Source of the DNA: RUG14871 sp045539425
GTDB lineage: Bacteria; Bacillota_I; Bacilli_A; Erysipelotrichales; Erysipelotrichaceae
NCBI GenBank assembly: GCA_045539425.1
Contig: JAZQFH010000025.1
Coordinates: forward strand, 1-21,409
DNA: 21,409 bases
Direction: 5' to 3'
Shown piece by piece: positions 15,021 through 21,409 of this stretch. The position numbers and the translations under genes were made by a program. Position 1 is the first letter of the stretch. The number at the start of each line of letters is the position of its first letter. Below the pieces are notes generated by a model that was not told the DNA's origin, did not search any database, and saw only the letters and a program-made list of their open reading frames with translations.

Positions 15021-15050
15021 AAGAAAAGGGAAGAGAATCATTCTCTTCCC
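15021..15050 (-). terminator. Terminator of the nfnA-nfnB-nadK operon
   Basis: Perfect 10-bp stem GGGAAGAGAA / TTCTCTTCCC (15028-15037 and 15041-15050) with a 3-base loop. On the minus strand TTTTCTT follows. It lies seven bases beyond the nadK stop. Confidence 0.88.
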
Positions 15051-15057
15051 TGATGCA

Positions 15058-15834
15058 TTAACGCATGGTTCCGGTATATAGCCGGAGTTTCTTTTCGGAA
15101 ATGGTAACGGTGATAAAATCTTCGACCGTTCCGATCATGACACCGTCCACGTAGATTTTCGCATAGCGGTGATTCACGCTGATGGTGACCGGTTTGTCTT
15201 CCTGTACGATCTGGGAGTAAGCTTCCTTCATATGTGTACAGATTGGTGTGATGACATACACCGGGGCATCCTGGTCCACTACCGGTCCTCCGGCACTCAG
15301 ATTGTAGGCCGTGGAACCGGTCGGTGTGGCGATGATAATGCCGTCTCCGCGCAGCTTGGTTGGGGCTGCATGATTGACGGAGAGGGACAGATCCACCGTT
15401 TCTCCGAAATTTGTCTTTGCGACCACGACGTCGTTTAAGGCGTAGTAGGTCACGTTGTCTCTACTGAATTCCAGTACGGACAGTGCTTTTGGCTGCTGAT
15501 GATTTACAAGCTCTTCAATCTTTGCGATGTCCTCATCCTGCAGTGCGCAGAGATAGCCGAGTCTTCCGCTGTTGACACCTAAAAGAGGCTTGTTTGCCTG
15601 TAAAGCAGTCTTGGCAGCACGCAACAGGGCACCGTCTCCGCCGAGGGACAGAATCAGATCACTGTCTTCGGCTGTAAAGCGTGCCATACGCTCATCCCCG
15701 TAGATCATTTCGGATGCATCGGTGGAGAGCGAGAGCTCGTAGGATCCCGCAACACTCAGCTGAATGATGGCATCTTTTGCCTGCTGCAGCTGTTCTTCCG
15801 TATAGCCGTTCGGGCAGATAAAGAGTTTAATCAT
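15058..15834 (-). CDS. nadK: NAD kinase
   Basis: A 258-residue cytosolic NAD kinase that phosphorylates NAD+ to NADP+ using ATP or polyphosphate. Diagnostic motifs are all visible: L-S-L-G65-G-D67-G68 (phosphate donor site with catalytic Asp), G-V-N-S-G-R-L-G-Y-L (86-95), N134-D135 in A-L-N-D-V-V-V, and the Gly-rich G-D-G-I-I-I-A-T-P-T-G-S-T-A-Y (163-177). Length is normal for the short bacterial form. The start at 15834 is preferred because GGTGAT lies four bases upstream; ATG 15840 or GTG 15843 would add two or three residues. It is the last gene of a run with nfnA and nfnB, 13 bases after the nfnB stop, so it probably supplies NADP+ alongside the NADPH-linked Nfn enzyme. Confidence 0.95.
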   Translation of the reverse strand: MIKLFICPNGYTEEQLQQAKDAIIQLSVAGSYELSLSTDASEMIYGDERMARFTAEDSDLILSLGGDGALLRAAKTALQANKPLLGVNSGRLGYLCALQDEDIAKIEELVNHQQPKALSVLEFSRDNVTYYALNDVVVAKTNFGETVDLSLSVNHAAPTKLRGDGIIIATPTGSTAYNLSAGGPVVDQDAPVYVITPICTHMKEAYSQIVQEDKPVTISVNHRYAKIYVDGVMIGTVEDFITVTISEKKLRLYTGTMR

Positions 15835-15847
15835 ACGCATCACCGTA

Positions 15848-17257
15848 TTATTTGGAACTTAAGTATTCGTCAATGGATTTTGCGGCGAGTTTTCCTGCAC
15901 CCATGGCGGAAATGACCGTTGCGGCACCCGTGACGGCGTCACCGCCGGCGTAGACTGCCTCTCTGGAAGTTAAGCCGTCTTCGTTGATGATGATTCCGCC
16001 CTTGCGGTTGACTTCAAGACCTGCTGTCGTGTTTTTGATCAGCGGGTTCGGGGAAGTACCGATGGCCATGATGACCGTATCGACATCGATGACGAATTCG
16101 CTTCCTTCTACCGGAACCGGTCTTCTTCTGCCGCTCTGATCCGGTTCACCGAGTTCCATACGGATGACTTTCATACCCGTGACGAAACCGTTCTTCGGAT
16201 CGCGCGGATCATCCGGATTGTGGTAGCCGAGAATTTCGACCGGATTGTGCAGAAGCTTGAATTCGATGCCTTCTTCCATGGCATGTTCGACTTCTTCTTT
16301 TCTGGCCGGCAGTTCCTCTAAGGAACGGCGGTAGACGATATAGACTTTTTCCGCACCCAAGCGCAGCGCTGTTCTGGCTGCATCCATGGCAACGTTACCG
16401 CCGCCGACAACTGCGACTTTACCGCCTTTCTGGATCGGTGTGACCGGATCATCCAGATAGGCTTTCATGAGATTGCTGCGAGTGAGGAATTCGTTGGCGG
16501 AATAGACGCCTTTGTATGCTTCACCCGGGATGTTCATGAAGTTCGGCAGACCGGCACCGGAGCCGACGAATACTGCTTCATATCCCATTTCAAATAATTC
16601 ATCGATCGTTAATGTCTTGCCGATGACAACGTTGGTTTCAACGTCAACACCCAGTGCTTTCAGTGTGTCAACTTCCTTGGCAACGATTCTCTTCGGTAAA
16701 CGGAATTCCGGAATACCGTAGACTAAGACGCCGCCTGCCGTATGCAGTGCTTCATAGACCGTGACCTTATAGCCTTTCTTGGCCAAGTCACCTGCGCATG
16801 TCAGTCCGCTTGGGCCGCTGCCGACTACGGCAACCTTATGACCGTTGGAAGCAGGAACTTCCGGTAAGGCCGTTACTTCGTTGTTGTGATAGTCCGCAAC
16901 GAAACGTTCCAGTCTGCCGATGCCGACCGGTTCGAATCTGATCCCCAGAGTACATTTGGATTCACACTGGGATTCCTGCGGGCAGACACGTCCGCAGACT
17001 GCCGGCAGGGAAGAAGTCTTGGAGATGATCTGATATGCTTCCTCGAAATTGCCTTCCTTGATCTGGGCAATGAATTCCGGAATATGGATGTTGACCGGGC
17101 AGCCGGAGACACATGGTCTGTTCTTGCAGTTGAGGCAGCGTTTTGCTTCTTCGACTGCAATCTCGGCTGTATAGCCTAAAGCTACTTCATTAAAGTTATG
17201 CGCACGGACCTGTGGTTCCTGTGTCGGCATTTCATGTTTTTTCGGGTTGATCGCCAT
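15848..17257 (-). CDS. nfnB: NfnB-type NADPH-dependent oxidoreductase (GltD-like, FAD/2x[4Fe-4S])
   Basis: A 469-residue homologue of the glutamate synthase small subunit. Residues 41-53 (C41-x2-C44-x4-C49-x3-C53) and 88-102 (C88-x3-C92-x5-C98-x3-C102) form the two [4Fe-4S] sites of the N-terminal domain. V-V-G-S-G-P-S-G (144-151) is the FAD-binding motif, and V-V-G-G-G-N-V-A-M-D is the NAD(P)H-binding motif. By itself this could be a GltD-like or archaeal-type glutamate synthase, but the gene starts one base after the nfnA stop. This pairing identifies the NfnAB complex, which bifurcates electrons between NADPH, NAD+ and ferredoxin. AGGAGA precedes ATG 17257; a longer start at 17305 would lie inside nfnA and is rejected. 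Confidence 0.9.
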   Translation of the reverse strand: MAINPKKHEMPTQEPQVRAHNFNEVALGYTAEIAVEEAKRCLNCKNRPCVSGCPVNIHIPEFIAQIKEGNFEEAYQIISKTSSLPAVCGRVCPQESQCESKCTLGIRFEPVGIGRLERFVADYHNNEVTALPEVPASNGHKVAVVGSGPSGLTCAGDLAKKGYKVTVYEALHTAGGVLVYGIPEFRLPKRIVAKEVDTLKALGVDVETNVVIGKTLTIDELFEMGYEAVFVGSGAGLPNFMNIPGEAYKGVYSANEFLTRSNLMKAYLDDPVTPIQKGGKVAVVGGGNVAMDAARTALRLGAEKVYIVYRRSLEELPARKEEVEHAMEEGIEFKLLHNPVEILGYHNPDDPRDPKNGFVTGMKVIRMELGEPDQSGRRRPVPVEGSEFVIDVDTVIMAIGTSPNPLIKNTTAGLEVNRKGGIIINEDGLTSREAVYAGGDAVTGAATVISAMGAGKLAAKSIDEYLSSK

Positions 17258-17258
17258 C

Positions 17259-18113
17259 TTAGTTTTCTCCTTTCTTAAAGAGATTGCATGCTTCCGTATA
17301 AGCATGACGTTCGAAGTCGAAATACATTCTTCCTCTGCTCATGGCTTCATCGAAGTCAACTTCATAACCGTTGAAGTCCGGGCCGTCAACGCATGCGAAC
17401 TTAGTGACTCTCTGTCCGTCCTGGTTTAATGTCAGACGGCAGCCGCCGCACATACCTGTTCCGTCGATCATGATCGGGTTCATGGACACCGTGACCGGGA
17501 TGTTATATGGTTTGGCTGTGGCAACGACGAATTTCATCATAATCAGCGGTCCGATCGTGATGATCATATCGAATGTTTCACCGGCTTCCAGCATTTCCTT
17601 AAGCGGGACAGTAACGTTACCCTGTCTGGCATAGGAACCGTCATCCGTCATGACAACGAGTTTATCGGAACATGCCTTGAATTCATCTTCCAGAATAACG
17701 ATATCCTTATTCCGGAATCCGATGATGCTGGTCACTTCGGCACCTAACTTATGGAATTCCTGGGCAACCGGCATGGCAATGGCGCAGCCGACACCGCCGC
17801 CGACGATACAGACTTTCTTAATGCCGTCCGTATGTGTGGCAACACCCAGAGGTCCGACGAAGTCCTGAATATATTCACCCTGTTCCTTGTGGTTCAGGAT
17901 TTCAGTGGTGGCTCCGACAATCTGGAAAATGATCTTGACAGTTCCTTCTTCCGGGTTGGTTCCGGCAACCGTCAGAGGAATACGTTCTCCGTTTTCATCC
18001 ACGCGTAAGATGATGAACTGTCCCGGTTTCGCTTTTCTGGCGACTAACGGGGCATCGATCTCCATCTGTGTTACGGTTGGATTTAAGACTTTTTTTCTGA
18101 CAATCTTGTACAT
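17259..18113 (-). CDS. nfnA: NfnA-type ferredoxin-NADP+ reductase subunit (FAD/[2Fe-2S])
   Basis: A 284-residue flavoprotein of the dihydroorotate-dehydrogenase electron-transfer / sulfide dehydrogenase family. The FAD-binding barrel covers about 1-95, with G-P-L-G at 87-90. The nucleotide-binding domain follows, with V-G-G-G-V-G-C-A (104-111). The C-terminal [2Fe-2S] segment is D217-G-T-G-M-C222-G-G-C225 plus C241 in F-A-C-V-D-G-P; an Asp in place of one Cys is, as I recall, the ligand pattern of characterised NfnA. As NfnAB it would catalyse NADH-dependent reduced ferredoxin:NADP+ oxidoreduction in the cytosol. AAGGAAGG precedes the ATG. It heads a three-gene unit with nfnB and nadK and has its own promoter region. 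Confidence 0.91.
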   Translation of the reverse strand: MYKIVRKKVLNPTVTQMEIDAPLVARKAKPGQFIILRVDENGERIPLTVAGTNPEEGTVKIIFQIVGATTEILNHKEQGEYIQDFVGPLGVATHTDGIKKVCIVGGGVGCAIAMPVAQEFHKLGAEVTSIIGFRNKDIVILEDEFKACSDKLVVMTDDGSYARQGNVTVPLKEMLEAGETFDMIITIGPLIMMKFVVATAKPYNIPVTVSMNPIMIDGTGMCGGCRLTLNQDGQRVTKFACVDGPDFNGYEVDFDEAMSRGRMYFDFERHAYTEACNLFKKGEN

Positions 18114-18137
18114 AATCTAACCTTCCTTTTTTATTAT

Positions 18138-18157
18138 CACAGGGTGGATTCCCTGTG
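18138..18157. promoter_or_regulatory. Inverted repeat in the nfnA leader
   Basis: Perfect 7-bp inverted repeat CACAGGG, six bases, CCCTGTG, between the probable nfnA -10 box and its ribosome binding site. It is not followed by T on either strand, so it is not a terminator. It could be an operator or a leader hairpin. Confidence 0.5.
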
Positions 18158-18169
18158 CCTAACATATAT

Positions 18170-18178
18170 ATTGTATCA
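18170..18178 (-). promoter_or_regulatory. Extended -10 promoter of nfnA
   Basis: The minus strand reads TGATACAAT, matching TGn plus a -10 box (TACAAT, 18170-18175). The -35 region is weak. It lies 57 bases upstream of the nfnA start codon. Confidence 0.5.
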
Positions 18179-18209
18179 AGAGTGAGGGGGATTGGATGAA
18201 CCGATTTGC

Positions 18210-19379
18210 TCAATAATAGGAAACTTTTACGTTTTTATCCATTTTACGCAGTCTCTCGGCAAATGATTCAATCAGTTTCATTTTCCGTTCCACCCCGAGA
18301 TTCTCGCTTTCATCATGGGCGGCATTCATGGCCGAACCGATGAAAATGTTGACATCGGTAGCCTCCTCAAAAAGCAGCTGGGCAATCTGGGAGGCGCCGT
18401 CCCACTGGTAACACCAGCGGAAGTACTCCTGGTTGCCGTTCAGATAGTCGTCGGCATACTGCAGCGCTTTGCGCAGCGTCAGCTGACCCTCCGTGACCAG
18501 ATCAATTCCTTCGATCCTGGAGGTCGGCGGCAGTTCCTTATTGATGTCATCCTCTCCGGCAAGTACTTCGCGGTTCAGATGGCGGGCAACGATTTTCGCT
18601 GTCGTGCCTCCGCAGACGATGTGTTTTCCTTCCTTGCTTAAAAAGAGGGATACCATGCGCTCATCGTCATAGGGGTGCGTCGGCGGGCCGAACATCAACG
18701 ACGCCTGGGAGCGCATGCGGATCTTTGTGACGGCACAGCTTGTGTCGTCTCCCGGCTCATAGTTGTACATGACATTGCAGCGGTCGACAAGCGTTGTCGC
18801 AAGGGCCTTGGCAGACATCTCCTTGGAGTAGAGATTTTCCATAAAGCTCATGATCTGCGGCAGTTCCCAGTTGTAGTTTAAGGCGGGACCCGTACCGGCA
18901 TGGAGCGTTCCGTCACTCATCATGAAGATGCAGTCATCCAGTTTTGCGTCAAAGGAGGCAATGTCGATCTTCTTGTCGGCAATAATGAGCGAGGAGTATT
19001 CCGGCAGAAAACTCCTGCCGTTACGGATGATGAAAGGCAGGGGGTTGTCATAATTGTAAATGGTGACATGCCGGCAGTCTTTCACGTGCGTTACGCTGAA
19101 GGTGCAGTAGGAAGCCTGGCGCTCTTTACAGACGGGAAGGGTGCTGATGACAGTACGGACGCACTCTTCGATGTCGATGTTGTTGCCGATCATCGTGGAA
19201 AGGATGTGGGCAGTCAGGGTGGAGAGAATGTTGGCTTTTACGCCGCTTCCCATACCATCTGCCAGTACCATGACCTTGGTATTCTCATCCGGTTCCACAA
19301 TGGCGATGCTGTCTCCGCAGAGCTGCTCGCCGATATGATTGACGGCCTGATAGGCGCACTCGGTTTTTAATCTATTCAT
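18210..19379 (-). CDS. SpoIIE/PP2C-type protein phosphatase linked to sensory hydrogenase
   Basis: A 389-residue protein. Residues 10-220 form a SpoIIE-like PP2C serine/threonine phosphatase domain with the metal-binding landmarks V-L-A-D41-G-M-G-S-G (38-46), M-S-D156-G (154-157) and G210-D-D212-T-S. The C-terminal 165 residues (about 225-389) form a second domain that I cannot assign; it contains I-V-C-G-G-T-T-A-K-I-V-A (254-265) and is likely regulatory. There is no signal peptide or membrane span. The start ATG overlaps the end of the HydS-like gene by eight bases, so the two are translationally coupled and probably work as one signalling unit in which the hydrogenase state controls phosphatase activity. 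No matching kinase is visible in the window. Confidence 0.86.
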   Translation of the reverse strand: MNRLKTECAYQAVNHIGEQLCGDSIAIVEPDENTKVMVLADGMGSGVKANILSTLTAHILSTMIGNNIDIEECVRTVISTLPVCKERQASYCTFSVTHVKDCRHVTIYNYDNPLPFIIRNGRSFLPEYSSLIIADKKIDIASFDAKLDDCIFMMSDGTLHAGTGPALNYNWELPQIMSFMENLYSKEMSAKALATTLVDRCNVMYNYEPGDDTSCAVTKIRMRSQASLMFGPPTHPYDDERMVSLFLSKEGKHIVCGGTTAKIVARHLNREVLAGEDDINKELPPTSRIEGIDLVTEGQLTLRKALQYADDYLNGNQEYFRWCYQWDGASQIAQLLFEEATDVNIFIGSAMNAAHDESENLGVERKMKLIESFAERLRKMDKNVKVSYY

Positions 19380-21051
19380 GATTTTTGATCGTATCCTTTA
19401 GGGATGTCAGAGCAACCTTGGTTTCCGCAGCCGTCTCACCGAGCAGGGAGGCGATCTCGTGGACTGTCATCATGTTTCTGCTTAGGACATCGTCGGTAAT
19501 GGACAGTGTTTTTTCAATGAGTTCCTGCTGTTTCTGCTTCGCCATCTCATCTTTTGTGATATCGCGCATGATGCAGATCAGCACGTTGAATTTATCATCA
19601 CGGACGATGGTGTTTTCCACATAGCGGTCATATTCGCTGAGGTATTCCTTCTTGGCGAAGATCGTCTTTCCGTCTAACGCATCCAGGTAGTCAAACGGGT
19701 CCAGAATGGAGATAACCTGGCTACCCACCACATCCTGGGATTTGATGTTGCCCGCAATGCGGCACATCGTTTCGTTGATCAGCTGGATGTTCAGGTTCTC
19801 ATCCAGTACCATGACGCCGTTCGGCGTGTTGGAGACGATATTGTCGGAAAGGGAGGTGGCCTTTTCCATTAGGAACGGCAGACACATCTCTTCCTTGGCT
19901 TTGCCGCGGAGGATGGCAATGGCTTTTTCACGGCAGGAATCGTATCCGCAGCTGCCGCAGTTCAGTCGTTTGCGCGGATCTTTCTTGCCCATGCGATTGA
20001 GGGTCTCCTCAATCTGCTGATCGCTCGGGATGGGCTGATGGACGCTGTCATCCACGTAGACGTGATGAATCTCTTTGGTCGTTGCCGTAAAGTCGAAGTC
20101 TTCCTTGCCGGCAAAGCGGTTGACACTCAGCGTTCCCGTGACAATACTCTGTTTCTTTTTGACAATGATCGGTCCGTTGACGCAGCTGCCGTGGCAGGTG
20201 CTCATCTCAATGAAGCACTTGTGGATTTTTCCTCCACGGATATCCTCCAGGGTGCGCATGACTTCTTCCGTTCCGTCAATGGCCATATAGCTGTAGTCCG
20301 GATTGGCTTTTTTCATGGTGCGCAGGACGCCGCCGGTTGTGGGGAAGAGTCTTGCCTTGGATTTCTCCAGGGATTCCTTCTCTCTGACCGGCTCAATTTC
20401 CAGCTGTTTTTCACTGAGCCAGGAATCGAGTTCTTCAAATGTCAGTACTGCATCAATGTATTCCGGATGGCGGTCCGCTTCATCCTTCTTGGCGATGCAG
20501 GGGCCGATGAAAACGACTTTGGCATCATTGCCGTAGCGTTTTTTGATGTCCAGACCATGTGCCTGCATCGGGGAGAGGACATCCGCCAGATAGGGGAGGC
20601 AGTCCGGATAGAAGCGCTTGATGAGCGTGTTTACGGAGTGGCAACAGGAGGAGATGATGATGTCATGATTCTCATCCAGCATTTCATCGTAAGCCGATTT
20701 GACGATCGTTGCGCCGACGGCTGTCTCTTCCACATCCGTAAAGCCGAGCTTCTGTAAGGCTGAGCGGAGCGAAGTGATATCCGCTTCCGGATAGTAGGCA
20801 ATAAAGCTCGGAGCCAGAGAGACAAATACCTTTTCGCTGTAGCGAATAAGTCCCTGGACTTTCTCCAGATCGTTGCGGATGACCTTCAGATCCTGCGGGC
20901 AGACGTTGTAGCAGGTGCCGCAGAGAATGCAGTCCTCATGGATAATGGAGGCACGGTCATTTTCAAAGGAAATGGCCTTGATGGGACAGTGGCGGATGCA
21001 TTTGTAGCAGTTCTTGCAGTCACTGGTATTGCTGATAAGACAATAATTCAT
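19372..21051 (-). CDS. hydS: PAS-containing sensory [FeFe] hydrogenase (HydS-like, group C)
   Basis: A 559-residue soluble protein. Residues 10-55 hold two [4Fe-4S] ferredoxin motifs (C12/15/18/22 and C41/44/47/51). The H-cluster domain (75-330) has the three signature loops in changed form: S-S-C136-C137-H-S, I-G-P-C185-I-A-K-K, and E-M-S-T-C286-H-G-S-C290-V-N-G. All four cluster-binding Cys are present. A further [4Fe-4S] motif follows (C365, C368, C373, C390), then a PAS domain (about 400-498, ending I-M-R-D-I-T) and a short helical tail. This is the layout of group C sensory hydrogenases rather than catalytic ones. It overlaps the phosphatase gene and lies downstream of a catalytic hydrogenase gene. 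AAGGAG (21059-21064) precedes the ATG. H2 sensing is inferred. Confidence 0.88.
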   Translation of the reverse strand: MNYCLISNTSDCKNCYKCIRHCPIKAISFENDRASIIHEDCILCGTCYNVCPQDLKVIRNDLEKVQGLIRYSEKVFVSLAPSFIAYYPEADITSLRSALQKLGFTDVEETAVGATIVKSAYDEMLDENHDIIISSCCHSVNTLIKRFYPDCLPYLADVLSPMQAHGLDIKKRYGNDAKVVFIGPCIAKKDEADRHPEYIDAVLTFEELDSWLSEKQLEIEPVREKESLEKSKARLFPTTGGVLRTMKKANPDYSYMAIDGTEEVMRTLEDIRGGKIHKCFIEMSTCHGSCVNGPIIVKKKQSIVTGTLSVNRFAGKEDFDFTATTKEIHHVYVDDSVHQPIPSDQQIEETLNRMGKKDPRKRLNCGSCGYDSCREKAIAILRGKAKEEMCLPFLMEKATSLSDNIVSNTPNGVMVLDENLNIQLINETMCRIAGNIKSQDVVGSQVISILDPFDYLDALDGKTIFAKKEYLSEYDRYVENTIVRDDKFNVLICIMRDITKDEMAKQKQQELIEKTLSITDDVLSRNMMTVHEIASLLGETAAETKVALTSLKDTIKNHE

Positions 21052-21119
21052 AAAAAAACTCCTTAAATCGGATCACGGTACAATCTATGGTTTAAGACGC
21101 TTTCCGTTTTTTCAACTCC

Positions 21120-21148
21120 ATTTTGCCACAGTTTGAATAGGTGCTCAA
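21120..21148 (-). promoter_or_regulatory. Possible promoter of the hydS-phosphatase pair
   Basis: Minus strand TTGAGC (21143-21148), 17 bases, CAAAAT (21120-21125), four matches of six in each box. It lies between the upstream terminator and the start codon. Other weak candidates exist in the same 130 bases. Confidence 0.3.
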
Positions 21149-21189
21149 GAGAAAGAAAGATGTCGGAAAGAAAAAATCCGTATGCAGAC

Positions 21190-21219
21190 AAAAGAAAAGG
21201 CCTGCCGTTGGGCAGGCCT
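21190..21219 (-). terminator. Terminator after the catalytic hydrogenase gene
   Basis: Perfect 9-bp stem AGGCCTGCC / GGCAGGCCT (21198-21206 and 21211-21219) with a 4-base loop. On the minus strand TTTTCTTTT follows. It lies seven bases after the stop codon of the partial gene at the right edge. Confidence 0.9.
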
Positions 21220-21226
21220 CTTTGCA

Positions 21227-21409
21227 CTATTTCTTGATTTCGTTGAATCCCTCTCTGGCCGCATATGTTGTATGTAACAGCTCATGTGCCTTGTGGGAAT
21301 TCGGTTCGCCCAGATACTTCTGATAGAGTTCCTGGATCTGCGGGTTGTTGTGCGACTGACGGATCGTCTGGCGTTCGTCTTCGGAGTAGAGGGCTTTGGC
21401 TCTCTTTTC
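21227..21409 (-). CDS. hydA: C-terminal end of a catalytic [FeFe] hydrogenase large subunit (partial)
   Basis: Sixty residues and a TAG stop, open at the window edge. The translation runs R-A-K-A-L-Y-S-E-D-E, then I-R-Q-S-H-N-N-P-Q-I, L-Y-Q-K-Y-L-G-E-P, and H-E-L-L-H-T-T-Y. This is the characteristic C-terminus of [FeFe] hydrogenase large subunits (small-subunit-like region: RA-x-LY, SH-x-NP, LLHT-x-Y), seen in NADH-linked HydA and in monomeric clostridial enzymes. These enzymes evolve or oxidise H2 in the cytosol. Whether this one is the HydA of a trimeric electron-bifurcating HydABC cannot be told, since the rest lies outside. A strong terminator follows, then hydS on the same strand. Confidence 0.82.
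   Translation of the reverse strand, partial: EKRAKALYSEDERQTIRQSHNNPQIQELYQKYLGEPNSHKAHELLHTTYAAREGFNEIKK

Noticed and set aside
15848..17257. Glutamate synthase small subunit (gltD)
   Set aside because: No large subunit is present and the gene follows an nfnA homologue by one base; the pair is the signature of NfnAB.
18138..18157. Terminator after the phosphatase gene
   Set aside because: The hairpin is not followed by a T-tract on the minus strand and lies downstream of the nfnA -10 box.
20038..20757. 239-residue open frame on the plus strand inside the HydS-like gene
   Set aside because: It is fully antisense to a gene with clear motifs, lacks a ribosome binding site and shows no recognisable domain; long antisense frames are common at this base composition.

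Overview
The window looks like chromosome of an anaerobic Bacillota (Firmicutes) bacterium, plausibly an Erysipelotrichia- or Clostridia-type gut organism. Supporting signs are strong AGGAGG-type ribosome binding sites, a CIRCE heat-shock operator, [FeFe]-hydrogenase genes, an Nfn-type bifurcating transhydrogenase, T-rich intrinsic terminators and moderate GC. The genus cannot be resolved from sequence reading alone.

Left part (1-8932). The left edge holds the 5' end of what looks like a group IIC intron on the minus strand. It sits directly behind the terminator of a thioredoxin-like lipoprotein gene (164-694). Divergent from that gene is a DegV family lipid-binding protein, followed by a short DtxR-family metalloregulator. 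Next come htpG (Hsp90) under a CIRCE operator, the peptidase gene pepF, a convergent MATE transporter, a DUF5131 (phage Gp37/Gp68-like) protein and a convergent small DUF6273 protein. These are mostly single-gene units closed by clear hairpin terminators, several of them bidirectional.

Middle (9046-14912). Four consecutive, overlapping paralogues of the N-acetylglucosamine-6-phosphate deacetylase (NagA) family form one operon behind an A/T-rich promoter and a 34-base imperfect palindrome. All four keep the HxH, Glu, second-His and catalytic-Asp landmarks and the phosphate-binding Arg of NagA. All four carry Tyr where NagA has the metal-ligand His of its GH(S/T) motif. The gene junctions are homologous and always in the same relative frame, so the array probably grew by tandem duplication. 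A convergent XRE-type regulator with a TPR-like helical C-terminus lies just downstream. This array is the best candidate in the window for an undescribed system.

Right part (15058-21409), all on the minus strand. Reading in the direction of transcription: the C-terminal 60 residues of a catalytic [FeFe] hydrogenase (cut by the window edge) and its terminator; a PAS-containing sensory [FeFe] hydrogenase (HydS-like) overlapping by 8 bases a SpoIIE/PP2C-type phosphatase; then nfnA, nfnB and nadK. Together they suggest a hydrogen and redox-cofactor locus. The HydS-phosphatase pair would sense H2 or redox state and signal by protein dephosphorylation. NfnAB would interconvert ferredoxin, NADH and NADPH, and NadK would supply the NADP(H) pool. 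No CRISPR array, tRNA or rRNA was seen, and no stretch over 300 bases lacks an annotated feature.
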